A stretch of 39,660 bases of DNA from Chitinispirillaceae bacterium (GCA_016930275.1 JAFGHA010000251.1:1-39660); one strand, 5' to 3'; positions 1 through 9,615 are shown, numbered from the stretch's first letter. The notes: generated by a model from the letters alone, not told the origin. Numbers and translations are program-made.

Positions 1-1
1 G

Positions 2-2695
2 ACGATTACCCTGGTGTCACCATCCAAAGATACGGTGATCGGTGAAAGTTCCCTTACGGTCAGTGTCCGTTGTACCGATGAGAGTGGTGTCGTATCGGTA
101 CGAATGGTGGTTGGTATCGACACGGTTGATGCGGAAGAATCGAGTGAAAACATATTTACCGGTACAATAAAAAACCTGGTTGCAAATGTTGCTACCGATA
201 TAACTGTTATCGCGGTTGATTCAACTAATGCCCAAATTACTTCATTCGCGACCGTTAAGGTAACATGGGTATACATCGCCATCTTTTCGCTTGATATTTC
301 TTCAGATCATGGAAGAGTGGAGAGAGATCCGGACGGGACATCCTTCGATTCAGGTACGGTCGTAAATCTTACACCGATTCCGGAAAGTGATTATCACTTC
401 AGCGGCTGGGGTGGTGATTTGAGTGGGAGTGATAATCCTGCAACAATCCTTATGAACAGCGATAAATCCGTAACCGCGATATTTGTTGAGAATCCGCCAA
501 ATACCTATTCCCTTACCGTCGTTGCCACGAATGGCAAGGTGACCAGGACTCCAGATCTTCCACAATATGAATCAGGAACGGACGTCGGGCTTAAGGCCGT
601 GGCAAATGAAGGCTATCACTTCGTCAACTGGGCCGGTGATGCTTCGGGAACCGGCGATTCAGCTACTGTTACCATGACTGCGGCAATGAATGTGACTGCC
701 AACTTCGCTTTGAATACCTATAAGCTGACGGTAAATGCGGGTACCGGCGGATCGATCGATACCCCTAAATCATCTCCGGTAATGGTCAACCACGGCGAGC
801 CAACTACCATTACGGCAATACCCGACGAAGGGTATACTTTTAATGGATGGACTATTGAGCACGGTGGGGGTATTGATGATGTCTCCGAGGCAAGCACTTC
901 CGTGATGCTAACGTCGGGTGATGCAACAGTGACGGCGACTTTCACACGGATAACCTATACACTTACCGTGACTGATGATGGTCACGGGACAACGGATCCT
1001 GATGGTGATGTAACAATTAATCACGGCGCCGAAACAGTAATAACCGCAACGTCAGAGAGCAGCAGCCATTTTGTTGTCTGGCGCATCATATCGGGAACTG
1101 TTGTTTTTGAGGATTCAACCCAGGCAAGCACCACCGTCGCACTGCGCAGCGGTAACGCGGAGATAGAAGCGGTATTTGCAATCAACCGTTATCTGCTCAC
1201 TGTAAATAAAAGCGGTAACGGCACCGTCGAGCCTGTTTCCGATTCGGTAACACACGATATTCCCTTCTCGATTGAAGCGACCGCTGCAATCGGGTACCAT
1301 TTTATCGAATGGAGGGTAACAAACGGTAGTGCGGTGATCGATAATCCATCCGGTACTGCAACTGCCGTCACACTGACAAGCGGCAATGCTACCGTGGAGG
1401 CTGTATTTGAACCCGACAACTATCTTCTCACGGTACAAAGCGCCGGAAACGGAACGGTATCCGGTTCTGATTCCGTCGGGCATGGCGTTGGTCACGCCAT
1501 TACCGCGACTCCGGAACTGGGGTATATGTTCATTAAATGGAATGTTGTAAGTGGAACGGTAACGATTGTCGACAAGAATGCGGCATCAACAACTGTTATC
1601 CTGGAAAATGGTGATGCGGTGGTCGAGGGGCAATTCAGGAGTATCACTTTTTCGAAATCGATCGCAGGCATTCCAAACGGTGGAACCGGTATTTCCGTTC
1701 TGCAGACCAGCGATAGCGGATACGTTATTTTAGGAACAACAAATTTCGGGACTCAGGATATCATTCTTGTAAAAACAGATATGTATGGAGATTCCGTGTG
1801 GACAAAAATAATCGGAGGTACTGAATGGGAAGGAGCCAGATCATTACAGCAGACCAGTGATGGCGGATATATTATTGCAGGACAAACGCGATCGTCTGAT
1901 GACGGATCATATGATCTATTCCTGGTTAAAACAAATGAAAACGGCGTTGTCAGCTGGACTAAAACTTATGGCGCCGCTGGTGAACAATTTGCACGTTGCG
2001 TTCGCCAGACAAGTGACGGTGGGTATATTATTGTCAGCTCCGGACTTAATGATTCATACCTTGTCAAGACCAACAGCCTTGGTGATACTGTTTGGACAAG
2101 AATAGTACCAAACGTGTCCATAAAAAGTCTTCAACAAACGACCGATGACGGTTATATGATGGTTGCGGAGAATAGAAACGGAGAAGTGGAACTGACCAAA
2201 ACAGATCCGGGTGGCGAAACGGAATGGAAAAAGACATTCAAGGGTTCCGGCATGGCAAGACCATACTCGATTCAGAAGACAAGTGATGATGGTTATGTTA
2301 TCATCGGCAATACTAAAATAGACGCAATGAGCGATGATAATATTTACCTTTTAAAAACTGATGAATCGGGTGATGCCATCTGGACGAGAATATTTGGCGG
2401 CAGCGGAGAGGATTTAGGATATCCCGTTCAGCAGACAAGCGACGGAGGATATATTATTGCTGCCGGCACCACATCGTACGGTGCAGGCGATTGGGATATA
2501 TATCTGATAAAAACAGATGCAACCGGTAATATCACCTGGTCAAAAACATTCGGCGGTACAAAACAAGATATTCCAAGCTCAGTCAGGCAGACAAGTGATC
2601 ATGGGTATATTATTACAGGTGAAATGAGTTCATTCAGCACAGACATCCATTTGATAAAAACCGACGAAAATGGTGATGTATTTCAGGGAGAGTGA
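2..2695 (+). CDS. Secreted repeat protein: Ig-like domain, six InlB-type repeats, seven-bladed propeller (5' truncated)
   Basis: The frame is open to the left edge, so the true start lies outside the window. About 895 residues are visible. After an Ig-like beta domain come six ~70-residue repeats of the divergent InlB B-repeat type, each with a 'Y.LTV...GNG.V' opening, a 'G..ITA.....GY.F..W' core and an 'A.V.A.F' end. Residues from about 550 to the end hold seven ~45-residue blades marked by QTSD-G-GYII, L-KTD and W-K-F-GG, which should close into one beta-propeller. InlB repeats usually act as cell-wall or adhesion stalks and propellers of this type are common in exported proteins, so a surface adhesin or binding protein is likely. 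There is no recognisable C-terminal sorting tail. It may be unrelated to the downstream sugar locus, from which it is separated by ~500 bases. Confidence 0.85.
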   Translation, partial: TITLVSPSKDTVIGESSLTVSVRCTDESGVVSVRMVVGIDTVDAEESSENIFTGTIKNLVANVATDITVIAVDSTNAQITSFATVKVTWVYIAIFSLDISSDHGRVERDPDGTSFDSGTVVNLTPIPESDYHFSGWGGDLSGSDNPATILMNSDKSVTAIFVENPPNTYSLTVVATNGKVTRTPDLPQYESGTDVGLKAVANEGYHFVNWAGDASGTGDSATVTMTAAMNVTANFALNTYKLTVNAGTGGSIDTPKSSPVMVNHGEPTTITAIPDEGYTFNGWTIEHGGGIDDVSEASTSVMLTSGDATVTATFTRITYTLTVTDDGHGTTDPDGDVTINHGAETVITATSESSSHFVVWRIISGTVVFEDSTQASTTVALRSGNAEIEAVFAINRYLLTVNKSGNGTVEPVSDSVTHDIPFSIEATAAIGYHFIEWRVTNGSAVIDNPSGTATAVTLTSGNATVEAVFEPDNYLLTVQSAGNGTVSGSDSVGHGVGHAITATPELGYMFIKWNVVSGTVTIVDKNAASTTVILENGDAVVEGQFRSITFSKSIAGIPNGGTGISVLQTSDSGYVILGTTNFGTQDIILVKTDMYGDSVWTKIIGGTEWEGARSLQQTSDGGYIIAGQTRSSDDGSYDLFLVKTNENGVVSWTKTYGAAGEQFARCVRQTSDGGYIIVSSGLNDSYLVKTNSLGDTVWTRIVPNVSIKSLQQTTDDGYMMVAENRNGEVELTKTDPGGETEWKKTFKGSGMARPYSIQKTSDDGYVIIGNTKIDAMSDDNIYLLKTDESGDAIWTRIFGGSGEDLGYPVQQTSDGGYIIAAGTTSYGAGDWDIYLIKTDATGNITWSKTFGGTKQDIPSSVRQTSDHGYIITGEMSSFSTDIHLIKTDENGDVFQGE

Positions 2696-3192
2696 TGGAT
2701 ATTGCAGGAATCATGATTATTTAAAATTGCATCAGCCGAGGTTTTTTCCCAAACCGTGCGATTCAACGAAAAATAGTTAATAAATGCTCATTTCTTTTCT
2801 TTGGGGGATAATAAATCAGGGGAATCTCTACAACCGGTGGCTGGAATCCCACGATCTGGATCGAAAAAGAGTATTGTTACTATTTATTCGGTATCTCCAG
2901 CACTGCTAAAATACAGCCACGAACAATTGAATTTGAAAAATCCGTGCACATTCATAAATTTGAATTTATATTAAATTCGAATGTTTTTCTAAGCCAACAG
3001 TACTAGTACACTGGTACAATAAAAGTTTAAATAAATTAAATAATCGGAAAATAGTAAGAGAAAGCCAATAAAAACCTTGATAAAGCCGATATTTTCACGT
3101 TCAATTAATAAATGGTATGTCCTCAACCTCTATGGGGAGGAGCGGGGGCAAATCGGGAAACGATCCATTACCAGAAACAAGTGGGGTTTAGA
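2696..3192. other. Intergenic leader of the beta-helix gene
   Basis: An AT-rich, ~497-base stretch with no supported gene. It contains an AT-rich inverted repeat (TTTGAATTTA at 2959-2968 against TTAAATTCGAA at 2971-2981) and, just after it, the 18-bp near-palindrome at 3000-3017 listed separately. An in-frame GTG/ATG-type extension of the next gene back to 3112 is possible but would place a signal peptide 27 residues inside the protein. Confidence 0.5.
3000..3017. promoter_or_regulatory. Candidate operator, copy 1 (GTACTAGTACACTGGTAC)
   Basis: This 18-mer is a near-perfect palindrome, with only two mismatched position pairs. It matches the motif at 10813-10830 and 21355-21372 (consensus GTACTAGYRCRCTAKNAC). 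It lies 176 bases upstream of the beta-helix gene, in an AT-rich promoter-like region. It could be the binding site of the regulator at 9674, but the factor is inferred. Confidence 0.55.
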
Positions 3193-5625
3193 ATGAAGCT
3201 TCGTTCACTTTTTGCTCTTCTGATATGTTGTGCGGTAACGGCAGCATTCAGCGCAGACATCTACGTTTCTCCAGCCGGAAATGATGAGGCAGAGGGAACC
3301 AGCCCCGGCTCCCCACTTGCCACTATTGCGAAAGCACGAGATAAAGCCGACGAACTCAAGTCGGGTGGTGCCGTAACGATTCATATTATGGAAGGTACCT
3401 ATTACCTCAAAGAACCGCTTGTTATCGGAAGCGCCAATTCAGGAAAGGCCGAGGCTCCAATTGTGTATAAAGGGTATGGCAAAGCGGTGATAAGCGGCGG
3501 CATTCTTCTGCCTGCTGCAACGCAGTGGAGCTCCGCCTCCATCAACGGTGTTTCCGTCCAGAAAACCACCATCGATAAAAATCTGCACATTGATCAGCTC
3601 TTCCTGAATGGAAAACGGCAGATCATGGCGCGGTATCCGAATTTCAACTGGAATACTAAAATCCTTAATGGGTATGCAAATGATGCTATTCGAAAAGGAC
3701 AATCAGCAGCCAATGCAGCTGAGGGTCCGGGATACATAAGGGCCTTGCATACCGGAGGCTGGGGGGGAGAAAGTTATTATTTCACCAGTAATACCGCATA
3801 TCAGTGGGTTGGTGATAATAACCGTGGTGGTGCTCCGCATGGTACGAACCAGATGGCTGAAAACATTTTTGAATTTCTCGATGCCCCGGGTGAGTGGTTC
3901 TACCGGAAATCCACCGGCGAACTCTGGTTCTATCCTCCACAGGGAACGGATATGGCCTCTGCTGTAATAGAACTGGCATCACTGACACAGCTGGTGCTTT
4001 TCAAGGGTTCCGGCTCAGGATCGGCAACCAGTGTCAAGCACGTAACCTTCGATAATCTTGTCTTTACTCACACCTATCGTTCTCTCTTCGACAGCACCGG
4101 CCAGTTCTACGAACTTATCACCGGATCGGACTGGGGTATCGTTCGCAAGGCTGCGGTTTTCATGCAGAACGCCGAAGAGATCAAAATTCAGAACTGTCTT
4201 TTTGATCAGCTCGGCGGCAACGGTGTCTTCATGAGCGGATATAACCGGCATTGTGTTGTGTATAACACTGAATTTAAAAATACCGGTGCTTCCTGTGTCC
4301 TGCTGATGGGGCTACGGAGTTCGATCAGGTGCCCGAATAAATGGAATAATGCAGGGAATGCACTGGCACCGGATCCCTGCAATGACCGGACACCCGGGCC
4401 GCTGACCCAGGACTATCCGGCATACTGTGTGGTTGAAAACTGTCTGATGGATACCCTCGGCATATTTGAAAAACAGGTATCGGGAATCAATTTTTCAGCC
4501 AGTGAATTCGATACCATCCGGCATAACAGCATGGCGCATATGCCGCGGGCAGGGATAAATTTCTGTGACGGATGCTGGGGCGGACACATTGTTGAGTATA
4601 ACTGGGTATATGATGTTGTACGGGAAACAAGCGATCATGGTCCTTTCAATGCATGGGGGCGGGACCGGAATGCAATATACGGGTCAAACGACAGGGCCGC
4701 GACTTATTATGATGCAAGAAATGCGACGATTGTTCGTATGAATCGTTTTGAAACTCCCGACCACATGTTCGGGATCGATCTGGATGATCAGGCCTCCAAT
4801 TATTATCAGGAAAAGAATCTCGTACTTGGAGGAGGCTTCAAGGTTCAGTGGACCCGGGGGAATAAATACATCAATAACATATCGTTAGCAACCAATAATG
4901 GTAATGTTCAGTTTCACGGAACCTGGGGTTCAGCAAGTCAGCCCTCGGACCATCATGGCGCCCACAATATTATTTATGCGACGTCAACCTGTGTTTATCA
5001 GTTCTGCTGCGGCAGTAATCCCTCGCAGGTTGCGGGGACAAAAACGATCTGGGACACCAACATGGTTTATACCACTGCCGGTCAACCAAACTGCTCGGAC
5101 TGGAACAATTGCGGATCGGGGAATTATTCCTGGCAGCAATGGACCTCTGCCGGAATGGATGTTCATTCAACAATTGCAGATCCTCAGTGGGTGGATAAAA
5201 ATAAAAAATGGACGGGAAGGGTTCCCGAATATCTGCCGGTGGGTGATTTCAATCCGTCAAACACCACCGCGATCAATGCCATTAATTTCAAGACATTCCC
5301 CATGGATTCATTCGGCATTGTAGGAACGGTACCGGGACCGGATTTCAGCACAACTGTCGGTGTGCCTCATCAGACGCACCGTCACTCTAGTTCAGATAAA
5401 AACAAGGTCACAATGTCATTCAACGGCGGAGTGCTGAAAATAGGTTGCAAGGGTGACTATCAGGTTTCGATCATCTCTCCCGCAGGGCGGACGGTAACCC
5501 GGTTCAGCGGTACCGGCTCCACCAATTATATTTTTGATGCGAAGCAGATAAAACCAGGTATGTACTTTGCCCTGATCCGGGCAAAACTGGGGATGGTTTC
5601 AAAGCGGTTTCTGGTGAGCCGGTAA
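3193..5625 (+). CDS. Secreted right-handed parallel beta-helix protein, GH141-like, with C-terminal sorting tail
   Basis: An 810-residue exported protein. The start at 3193 is chosen because it begins a clean signal peptide (MKLRSLFALLICCAVTAAFS). The mature N-terminus, 'DIYVSPAGNDEAEGTSPGSP.ATI..A', and 'V.IHIMEGTYYL..PL' are typical of beta-helix carbohydrate enzymes resembling GH141 and polysaccharide-lyase relatives. Many N-x-x-F and 'I.NC.F' turns follow through residues ~300-600. Residues ~737-810 form a beta-sandwich tail ('VSIISPAGRTV...PGMYFALI...KRFLVSR') like Por-secretion tails. GH141 has alpha-L-fucosidase and xylanase members, and the downstream GH29, FucP and FucU genes favour action on a fucosylated glycan. 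The exact family and catalytic residues cannot be fixed by eye. Confidence 0.8.
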   Translation: MKLRSLFALLICCAVTAAFSADIYVSPAGNDEAEGTSPGSPLATIAKARDKADELKSGGAVTIHIMEGTYYLKEPLVIGSANSGKAEAPIVYKGYGKAVISGGILLPAATQWSSASINGVSVQKTTIDKNLHIDQLFLNGKRQIMARYPNFNWNTKILNGYANDAIRKGQSAANAAEGPGYIRALHTGGWGGESYYFTSNTAYQWVGDNNRGGAPHGTNQMAENIFEFLDAPGEWFYRKSTGELWFYPPQGTDMASAVIELASLTQLVLFKGSGSGSATSVKHVTFDNLVFTHTYRSLFDSTGQFYELITGSDWGIVRKAAVFMQNAEEIKIQNCLFDQLGGNGVFMSGYNRHCVVYNTEFKNTGASCVLLMGLRSSIRCPNKWNNAGNALAPDPCNDRTPGPLTQDYPAYCVVENCLMDTLGIFEKQVSGINFSASEFDTIRHNSMAHMPRAGINFCDGCWGGHIVEYNWVYDVVRETSDHGPFNAWGRDRNAIYGSNDRAATYYDARNATIVRMNRFETPDHMFGIDLDDQASNYYQEKNLVLGGGFKVQWTRGNKYINNISLATNNGNVQFHGTWGSASQPSDHHGAHNIIYATSTCVYQFCCGSNPSQVAGTKTIWDTNMVYTTAGQPNCSDWNNCGSGNYSWQQWTSAGMDVHSTIADPQWVDKNKKWTGRVPEYLPVGDFNPSNTTAINAINFKTFPMDSFGIVGTVPGPDFSTTVGVPHQTHRHSSSDKNKVTMSFNGGVLKIGCKGDYQVSIISPAGRTVTRFSGTGSTNYIFDAKQIKPGMYFALIRAKLGMVSKRFLVSR

Positions 5626-5666
5626 CAGTTGGAAGGATATGAGTGATACCCGGATAGCTCTTTGCT

Positions 5667-5708
5667 CCCGCCGGAAGGACTTCATGTCTGCAGATCGATG
5701 CCGGCGGG
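5667..5708. other. GC-rich inverted repeat between beta-helix and lipoprotein genes
   Basis: CCCGCCGG at 5667-5674 is complementary to CCGGCGGG at 5701-5708, giving an 8-bp stem around a 26-base loop, 41 bases after the beta-helix stop codon. No T-run follows, so it is more likely an mRNA-stability or processing hairpin than an intrinsic terminator. Confidence 0.4.
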
Positions 5709-5904
5709 CAGCGACTGATTCCGTTCAATAAACCGGACAGTTGAAAAAACATTGAATAAGGAGTAATCATCCGGCGTGTCTTCAGGCTGATTCCATCCGG
5801 AGCTATCTTGTTTTCAAGGGACCGGCTGTTGAGTGGATTCGGTGAACAGTCTCATGATAGTAAGAATATAAATACCTAATATAAACCAAAAAAAAGGATG
5901 CTCT

Positions 5905-6636
5905 ATGATTCGAACGATTCTTTTATCCGGAGTAATGATCGTATGCGGCATGATGGTGATGACTGGTTGTAACGACCCGGTGACCGGTCCGTCCGATAAC
6001 AGGAATGTCATCTTTTCCGAAGGGTTTGAGGGAACACTGGCTGCCTGGGAGGGGGTGTACATGGTTAATTCGGAGGAAATGTACCGGCAAATGCGCATTA
6101 CCTCCGACGCCGCTCACGGTGGAAACAGTTCCCTTACCACCGATTCCAACATGACGGCTCTTTACCATAGGGAAGGAGAACGGTTCGAAACCGGTACGGT
6201 TGGCGTCGAGTTCTACCTTATGGCGACTGCTACCGGAAAGGCGAATTTCGGTGTTCGTATGGGACAGAACCCCGGCTCGAGTGGAGCGGTTTCACCATCG
6301 TTCGGTATTGAATTCGATCCATCAGATTCGATTAAATGCATATTTTTCACTACCTGGCCGGCGAACGACATACAGACGACGATCGCGCCGATTCAACCGG
6401 GAAAATGGTATAAATGTCAAGTAGAGATAAATTGTGAAGATTCAACCGCGACCTATTATATCGATGATAAAAAAGTACATACACAAACCTACACCGAAGA
6501 CATTGGTTTCTATGGCATCGATCAGCTACTTGTTTTCCGTGGCAAGTACGGAAAAATCCCGCTGGATTCCGAAGAAGGGGCCAAGCCCTATTACGTTGAT
6601 GATATCACTTTCTATACTCTGAAAACGGCCGACTGA
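5905..6636 (+). CDS. Lipoprotein with jelly-roll (LamG/concanavalin-like) carbohydrate-binding fold
   Basis: A 243-residue protein with a lipoprotein signal peptide: a hydrophobic stretch ends at M-T-G-C with the lipidated Cys at residue 22. It starts at 5905, preceded by AAAAAGGATG. The mature part opens with 'VIFSEGFEG.L..WEG', continues with 'HGGNSSL' and ends with 'PYYVDDITFYTL', the pattern of secreted beta-sandwich glycan-binding or lyase-like proteins. Several aromatic residues on predicted strands could form a sugar-binding face. It lies 77 bases upstream of the outer-membrane barrel gene and probably shares its transcript. By position it is a candidate surface binding partner of that barrel. 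No catalytic motif was recognised. Confidence 0.75.
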   Translation: MIRTILLSGVMIVCGMMVMTGCNDPVTGPSDNRNVIFSEGFEGTLAAWEGVYMVNSEEMYRQMRITSDAAHGGNSSLTTDSNMTALYHREGERFETGTVGVEFYLMATATGKANFGVRMGQNPGSSGAVSPSFGIEFDPSDSIKCIFFTTWPANDIQTTIAPIQPGKWYKCQVEINCEDSTATYYIDDKKVHTQTYTEDIGFYGIDQLLVFRGKYGKIPLDSEEGAKPYYVDDITFYTLKTAD

Positions 6637-6713
6637 AACCGTTCGCTTCATGCGTTTTTCCTCTTTCCGGAGGAGAAACGCTGGATATTTTCCATTTTAT
6701 GAAAGGTAAATCG

Positions 6714-8180
6714 ATGAATGTTTTCCGGACTTTCGGAACCGGTGCGATTATTGTCCTCTCCGTTATGTTCTGCTTTGGACAGGACTCTTCCGGTATTACA
6801 ATTTCCCCGCATGGTCTGGGTATCATGGATGAGGGGCTCATTTTCAGCGGATACGATAAGAATGCGGGTAATATATCCAAAGTTCTTTTCAACAGGATTT
6901 TTCTGAGAATCGGACTTGATGTCAATCTGAGTGAAAAGACCTCGTTTGCGGGAAGCATGGAGCTGAAAACATTCAACGAGTTTCCCCGGCTGGTCAATCT
7001 GGGAGGAACCCGACGATTCTATTACTACATTTACGCACATCAGGTGGAACTGACCAGGAAATTGATCGAAAACAGTAAACTGCACTGGTACATCGGCGGA
7101 GGATACTTCCCTTACAAATACAATAAAGACGTCCGGAACCTCGGGGAATATCTGTTCCGGAGTACCGCCTATCCGCAGACGATCACGACGGAATTCGACT
7201 TTGCCTTCGCGCGTCTTCTCGGGTTGTATTCACGGGCGTCCTACAGTACTGGACCGCACACTCTGAATGCGGATTTACTCCTTACCCATAATACGGAATG
7301 GATCGCGATAGGTGATGTCAATCTCTCACTCATCGCATCGTACAACCTGGCTCAACTGTTTGAAGTCGGTGCCGGTGTTGAATTCAGCAGTCTTATTTCG
7401 GTCGATGAGGCGACCACCTCGCCGCCGAGCCGATCGACACGGTATCTGGACGGATCGGATACCTCCGGGTATTACACCTTCCGTGGGACGAAGGTGATGG
7501 GACGGCTCTCCTTCGATCCGAAGAAGCTTTTCAATGCGTCAATTTTCGGGGACTCGGACCTGGTACTATACAGTGAAGCCACGTTGCTGGGAACAAAGAA
7601 TTACGATGTCGCTCTTTATTCTCCGATCTGGTACAACAGCATTCTGGAGAGGATTCCGGTAACCGGTGGTTTCAACTGGCCGACTCATCCACTCATGTCG
7701 TATACGGTCGTACCTGCATTTCTTACGTTCGGGCTTCAGGATAAAGGAGAAATTGATTTTTCCGATTTCGTTGATCCTCAGGTGCTGGCTGCCGCTGGTG
7801 CAGGTGCGGTATCGGGAGTGGGGCTCTGGCTGCTCCAAAGAAAATTCAAGATAAAAACCGGTCTTGATATCCTGAATTTTGAACTTGAGTGGTGGGGAAA
7901 CCGGTATCCCAACAGTATGCAGGGAATCGTCGATGACGGTCTGCCGCTGCCGTTTCGTGAGGGGACGACGGAAATCGATTCCACAACCTATAAAAGGGAT
8001 AACTGGAAATGGAGCGTTTACGGTGCAAAATCCTTTGCAAAGCATTACCGGCTCGCATTTCAGATCGCCAGCGATCACATGCGGACGTTCGCCTGGGACT
8101 GGAACCGTCAGGACTGGGAAGAGGCGCTGCGGGGACCAGACAAATGGTATTTCGTCGTCCGTTTCGGTGTGATGTTCTGA
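6714..8180 (+). CDS. Outer-membrane beta-barrel protein (paralogue of the barrel at 30488)
   Basis: A 488-residue protein with a signal peptide ending near 'CFGQ'. The start at 6714 is preferred over an in-frame ATG at 6699 because GAAAGG sits 7 bases before it. Alternating polar/hydrophobic strands run throughout and the last residue is Phe ('WYFVVRFGVMF'), the usual BAM-recognition ending. It shares long motifs with the barrel at 30488: 'YFPYKYN..VRNLGEYLFRS', 'NTEW.AIGDVNLS', 'GTKVMGR...DPK' and 'EWWGNRYPNS'. Relative to that paralogue it carries an extra ~55 residues (about 335-390) with a Gly/Ala-rich hydrophobic stretch. It lies between a binding lipoprotein and an alpha-fucosidase, so a glycan-uptake porin is likely. 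It has no TonB plug domain and does not resemble SusC. Confidence 0.8.
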   Translation: MNVFRTFGTGAIIVLSVMFCFGQDSSGITISPHGLGIMDEGLIFSGYDKNAGNISKVLFNRIFLRIGLDVNLSEKTSFAGSMELKTFNEFPRLVNLGGTRRFYYYIYAHQVELTRKLIENSKLHWYIGGGYFPYKYNKDVRNLGEYLFRSTAYPQTITTEFDFAFARLLGLYSRASYSTGPHTLNADLLLTHNTEWIAIGDVNLSLIASYNLAQLFEVGAGVEFSSLISVDEATTSPPSRSTRYLDGSDTSGYYTFRGTKVMGRLSFDPKKLFNASIFGDSDLVLYSEATLLGTKNYDVALYSPIWYNSILERIPVTGGFNWPTHPLMSYTVVPAFLTFGLQDKGEIDFSDFVDPQVLAAAGAGAVSGVGLWLLQRKFKIKTGLDILNFELEWWGNRYPNSMQGIVDDGLPLPFREGTTEIDSTTYKRDNWKWSVYGAKSFAKHYRLAFQIASDHMRTFAWDWNRQDWEEALRGPDKWYFVVRFGVMF

Positions 8181-8267
8181 ACGGTTTGTTGGAATAAATG
8201 TTTTTACGATGTGCTTACAACGCGACGGAAAATAAAGAGGTAATCTGTTGGTCGGAGGAACAACGAA

Positions 8268-9539
8268 ATGAATGGTTTCAAGAAAACAGGGGTCAGTGTG
8301 AAGAGAAATCGACTGTTGTCAGTAGCGGGTATCGTGGCTGTGGCAGCTGCGGGACTTTTACTGCGGTGCGAGACTGCATCGGGTCCGACCCCCTATAGGG
8401 TATTCGATGGAAAAACCTACTCGTCAACATCGATTACCATCGGCACCGGTTCAAAAATAATTGAAATTCCCGCATCTCTTCCGATTGCCGGAGGAGGGCG
8501 CAGGGTGAGGATTTCCAATGAATCCGGTGATCTGGTGATGAACGGGGTGATCATCTCGTATGAACGTACCAGCGGAGAACTTACGGTTGATGTTGAGAAC
8601 GTGGACGGTACGGGAACCGATGACAAGTGGGATGTCGTACTGGGTAAAACCGATGCGGAGTTGCAGGACAGCATCCGTGCGGCATATTCCGCGCTGGGGT
8701 TCGGTATGTTCATTCATTTTAACATGTCAACGTTTGACCGGTGCTGCTGCGATACGTGCTACAGCGTTTCAGGAGAGTGGGGATTTGCCAAAGTTGATAT
8801 GGCGCAGTTCGCTCCCTCGAAGCTCGATTGCGGTCAGTGGGCGGATGTCGCAAAATCGGCCGGCTGCACCTATATGGTTCTCACCGCCAAACATCATGAC
8901 GGGTTCTGCATCTGGCCGTCGGAGAAAACGGAATACTGCGTAAAGAATGCGGGGATTAAAAGGGACATCGTCCGGGAGTTCGTCGACTCCGCCCGGACAC
9001 GGGGCCTGAAAGTCGGACTCTATTACTCCATAAGGGATCTTTCCAACGGATTCAAAATGGATTTCGTTGAGGGACAGCTCACTGAGCTGTTGAGTAATTA
9101 TGGAGAAATAATCTGTCTTTGGTTCGACGGCTGGGGGTGGGGTCCCGGATATAATAATGTACCGTATGATGCGGTCCGGAGGATTATCAAGAAAAGCCAG
9201 CCGAACTGTCTTATCGTGGAAAACAATCATGAATACAACACGATACATTCAGAGATAATAGAATACGAAATGCCGATCGACGGACCGCCGCCTCTCAGCA
9301 ATATCCGTCCGGCGGAAGGAAATGAACCGATACGTCTTGATGACTGCTGGTTCTGGCATCCTGAAAAGGAATGTGAGATTTTGCCGGCACAGCGTATCGT
9401 TGATCAGCTTGAGGAAAACAATTCACGCCATGCCTCTTACCTGCTTGATCTGACGCCGGACACAACCGGACTGATACCTGAATGTCAGGTTCAACGGATG
9501 AAGGAAGTAGGAGAGTTGCGAGGAATATCTCAGGAGTAA
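8268..9539 (+). CDS. GH29 alpha-L-fucosidase, exported
   Basis: A 423-residue enzyme that should release terminal L-fucose from glycans by a retaining mechanism. The start is 8268, with GGAGG at 8254-8258. Residues ~1-35 form a hydrophobic export segment ending L-L-L-R-C. It resembles a lipobox, but Arg at -1 is not standard, so lipidation is uncertain. A small beta domain covers residues ~40-125. The GH29 barrel follows with 'GFGMFIHFNMS', 'Y.VLTAKHHDGFCIWPS', 'KVGLYYS' and 'ICLWFDGWGWG', where Asp287 is the expected nucleophile. An unusual Cys cluster (D-R-C-C-C-D-T-C) lies in the first loop. Neighbouring fucose permease and mutarotase genes support the substrate. Confidence 0.9.
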   Translation: MNGFKKTGVSVKRNRLLSVAGIVAVAAAGLLLRCETASGPTPYRVFDGKTYSSTSITIGTGSKIIEIPASLPIAGGGRRVRISNESGDLVMNGVIISYERTSGELTVDVENVDGTGTDDKWDVVLGKTDAELQDSIRAAYSALGFGMFIHFNMSTFDRCCCDTCYSVSGEWGFAKVDMAQFAPSKLDCGQWADVAKSAGCTYMVLTAKHHDGFCIWPSEKTEYCVKNAGIKRDIVREFVDSARTRGLKVGLYYSIRDLSNGFKMDFVEGQLTELLSNYGEIICLWFDGWGWGPGYNNVPYDAVRRIIKKSQPNCLIVENNHEYNTIHSEIIEYEMPIDGPPPLSNIRPAEGNEPIRLDDCWFWHPEKECEILPAQRIVDQLEENNSRHASYLLDLTPDTTGLIPECQVQRMKEVGELRGISQE

Positions 9540-9615
9540 AATAGCGAATATTTTACAATAAATAGTGCTCGATTTTGAAGTATATACCGATATTTTGTAT
9601 GTTTGATAATTATAT

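Noticed and set aside
3112..3192. Upstream start of the beta-helix gene
   Set aside because: It would bury the signal peptide 27 residues inside the protein; the extension has no export or family features.
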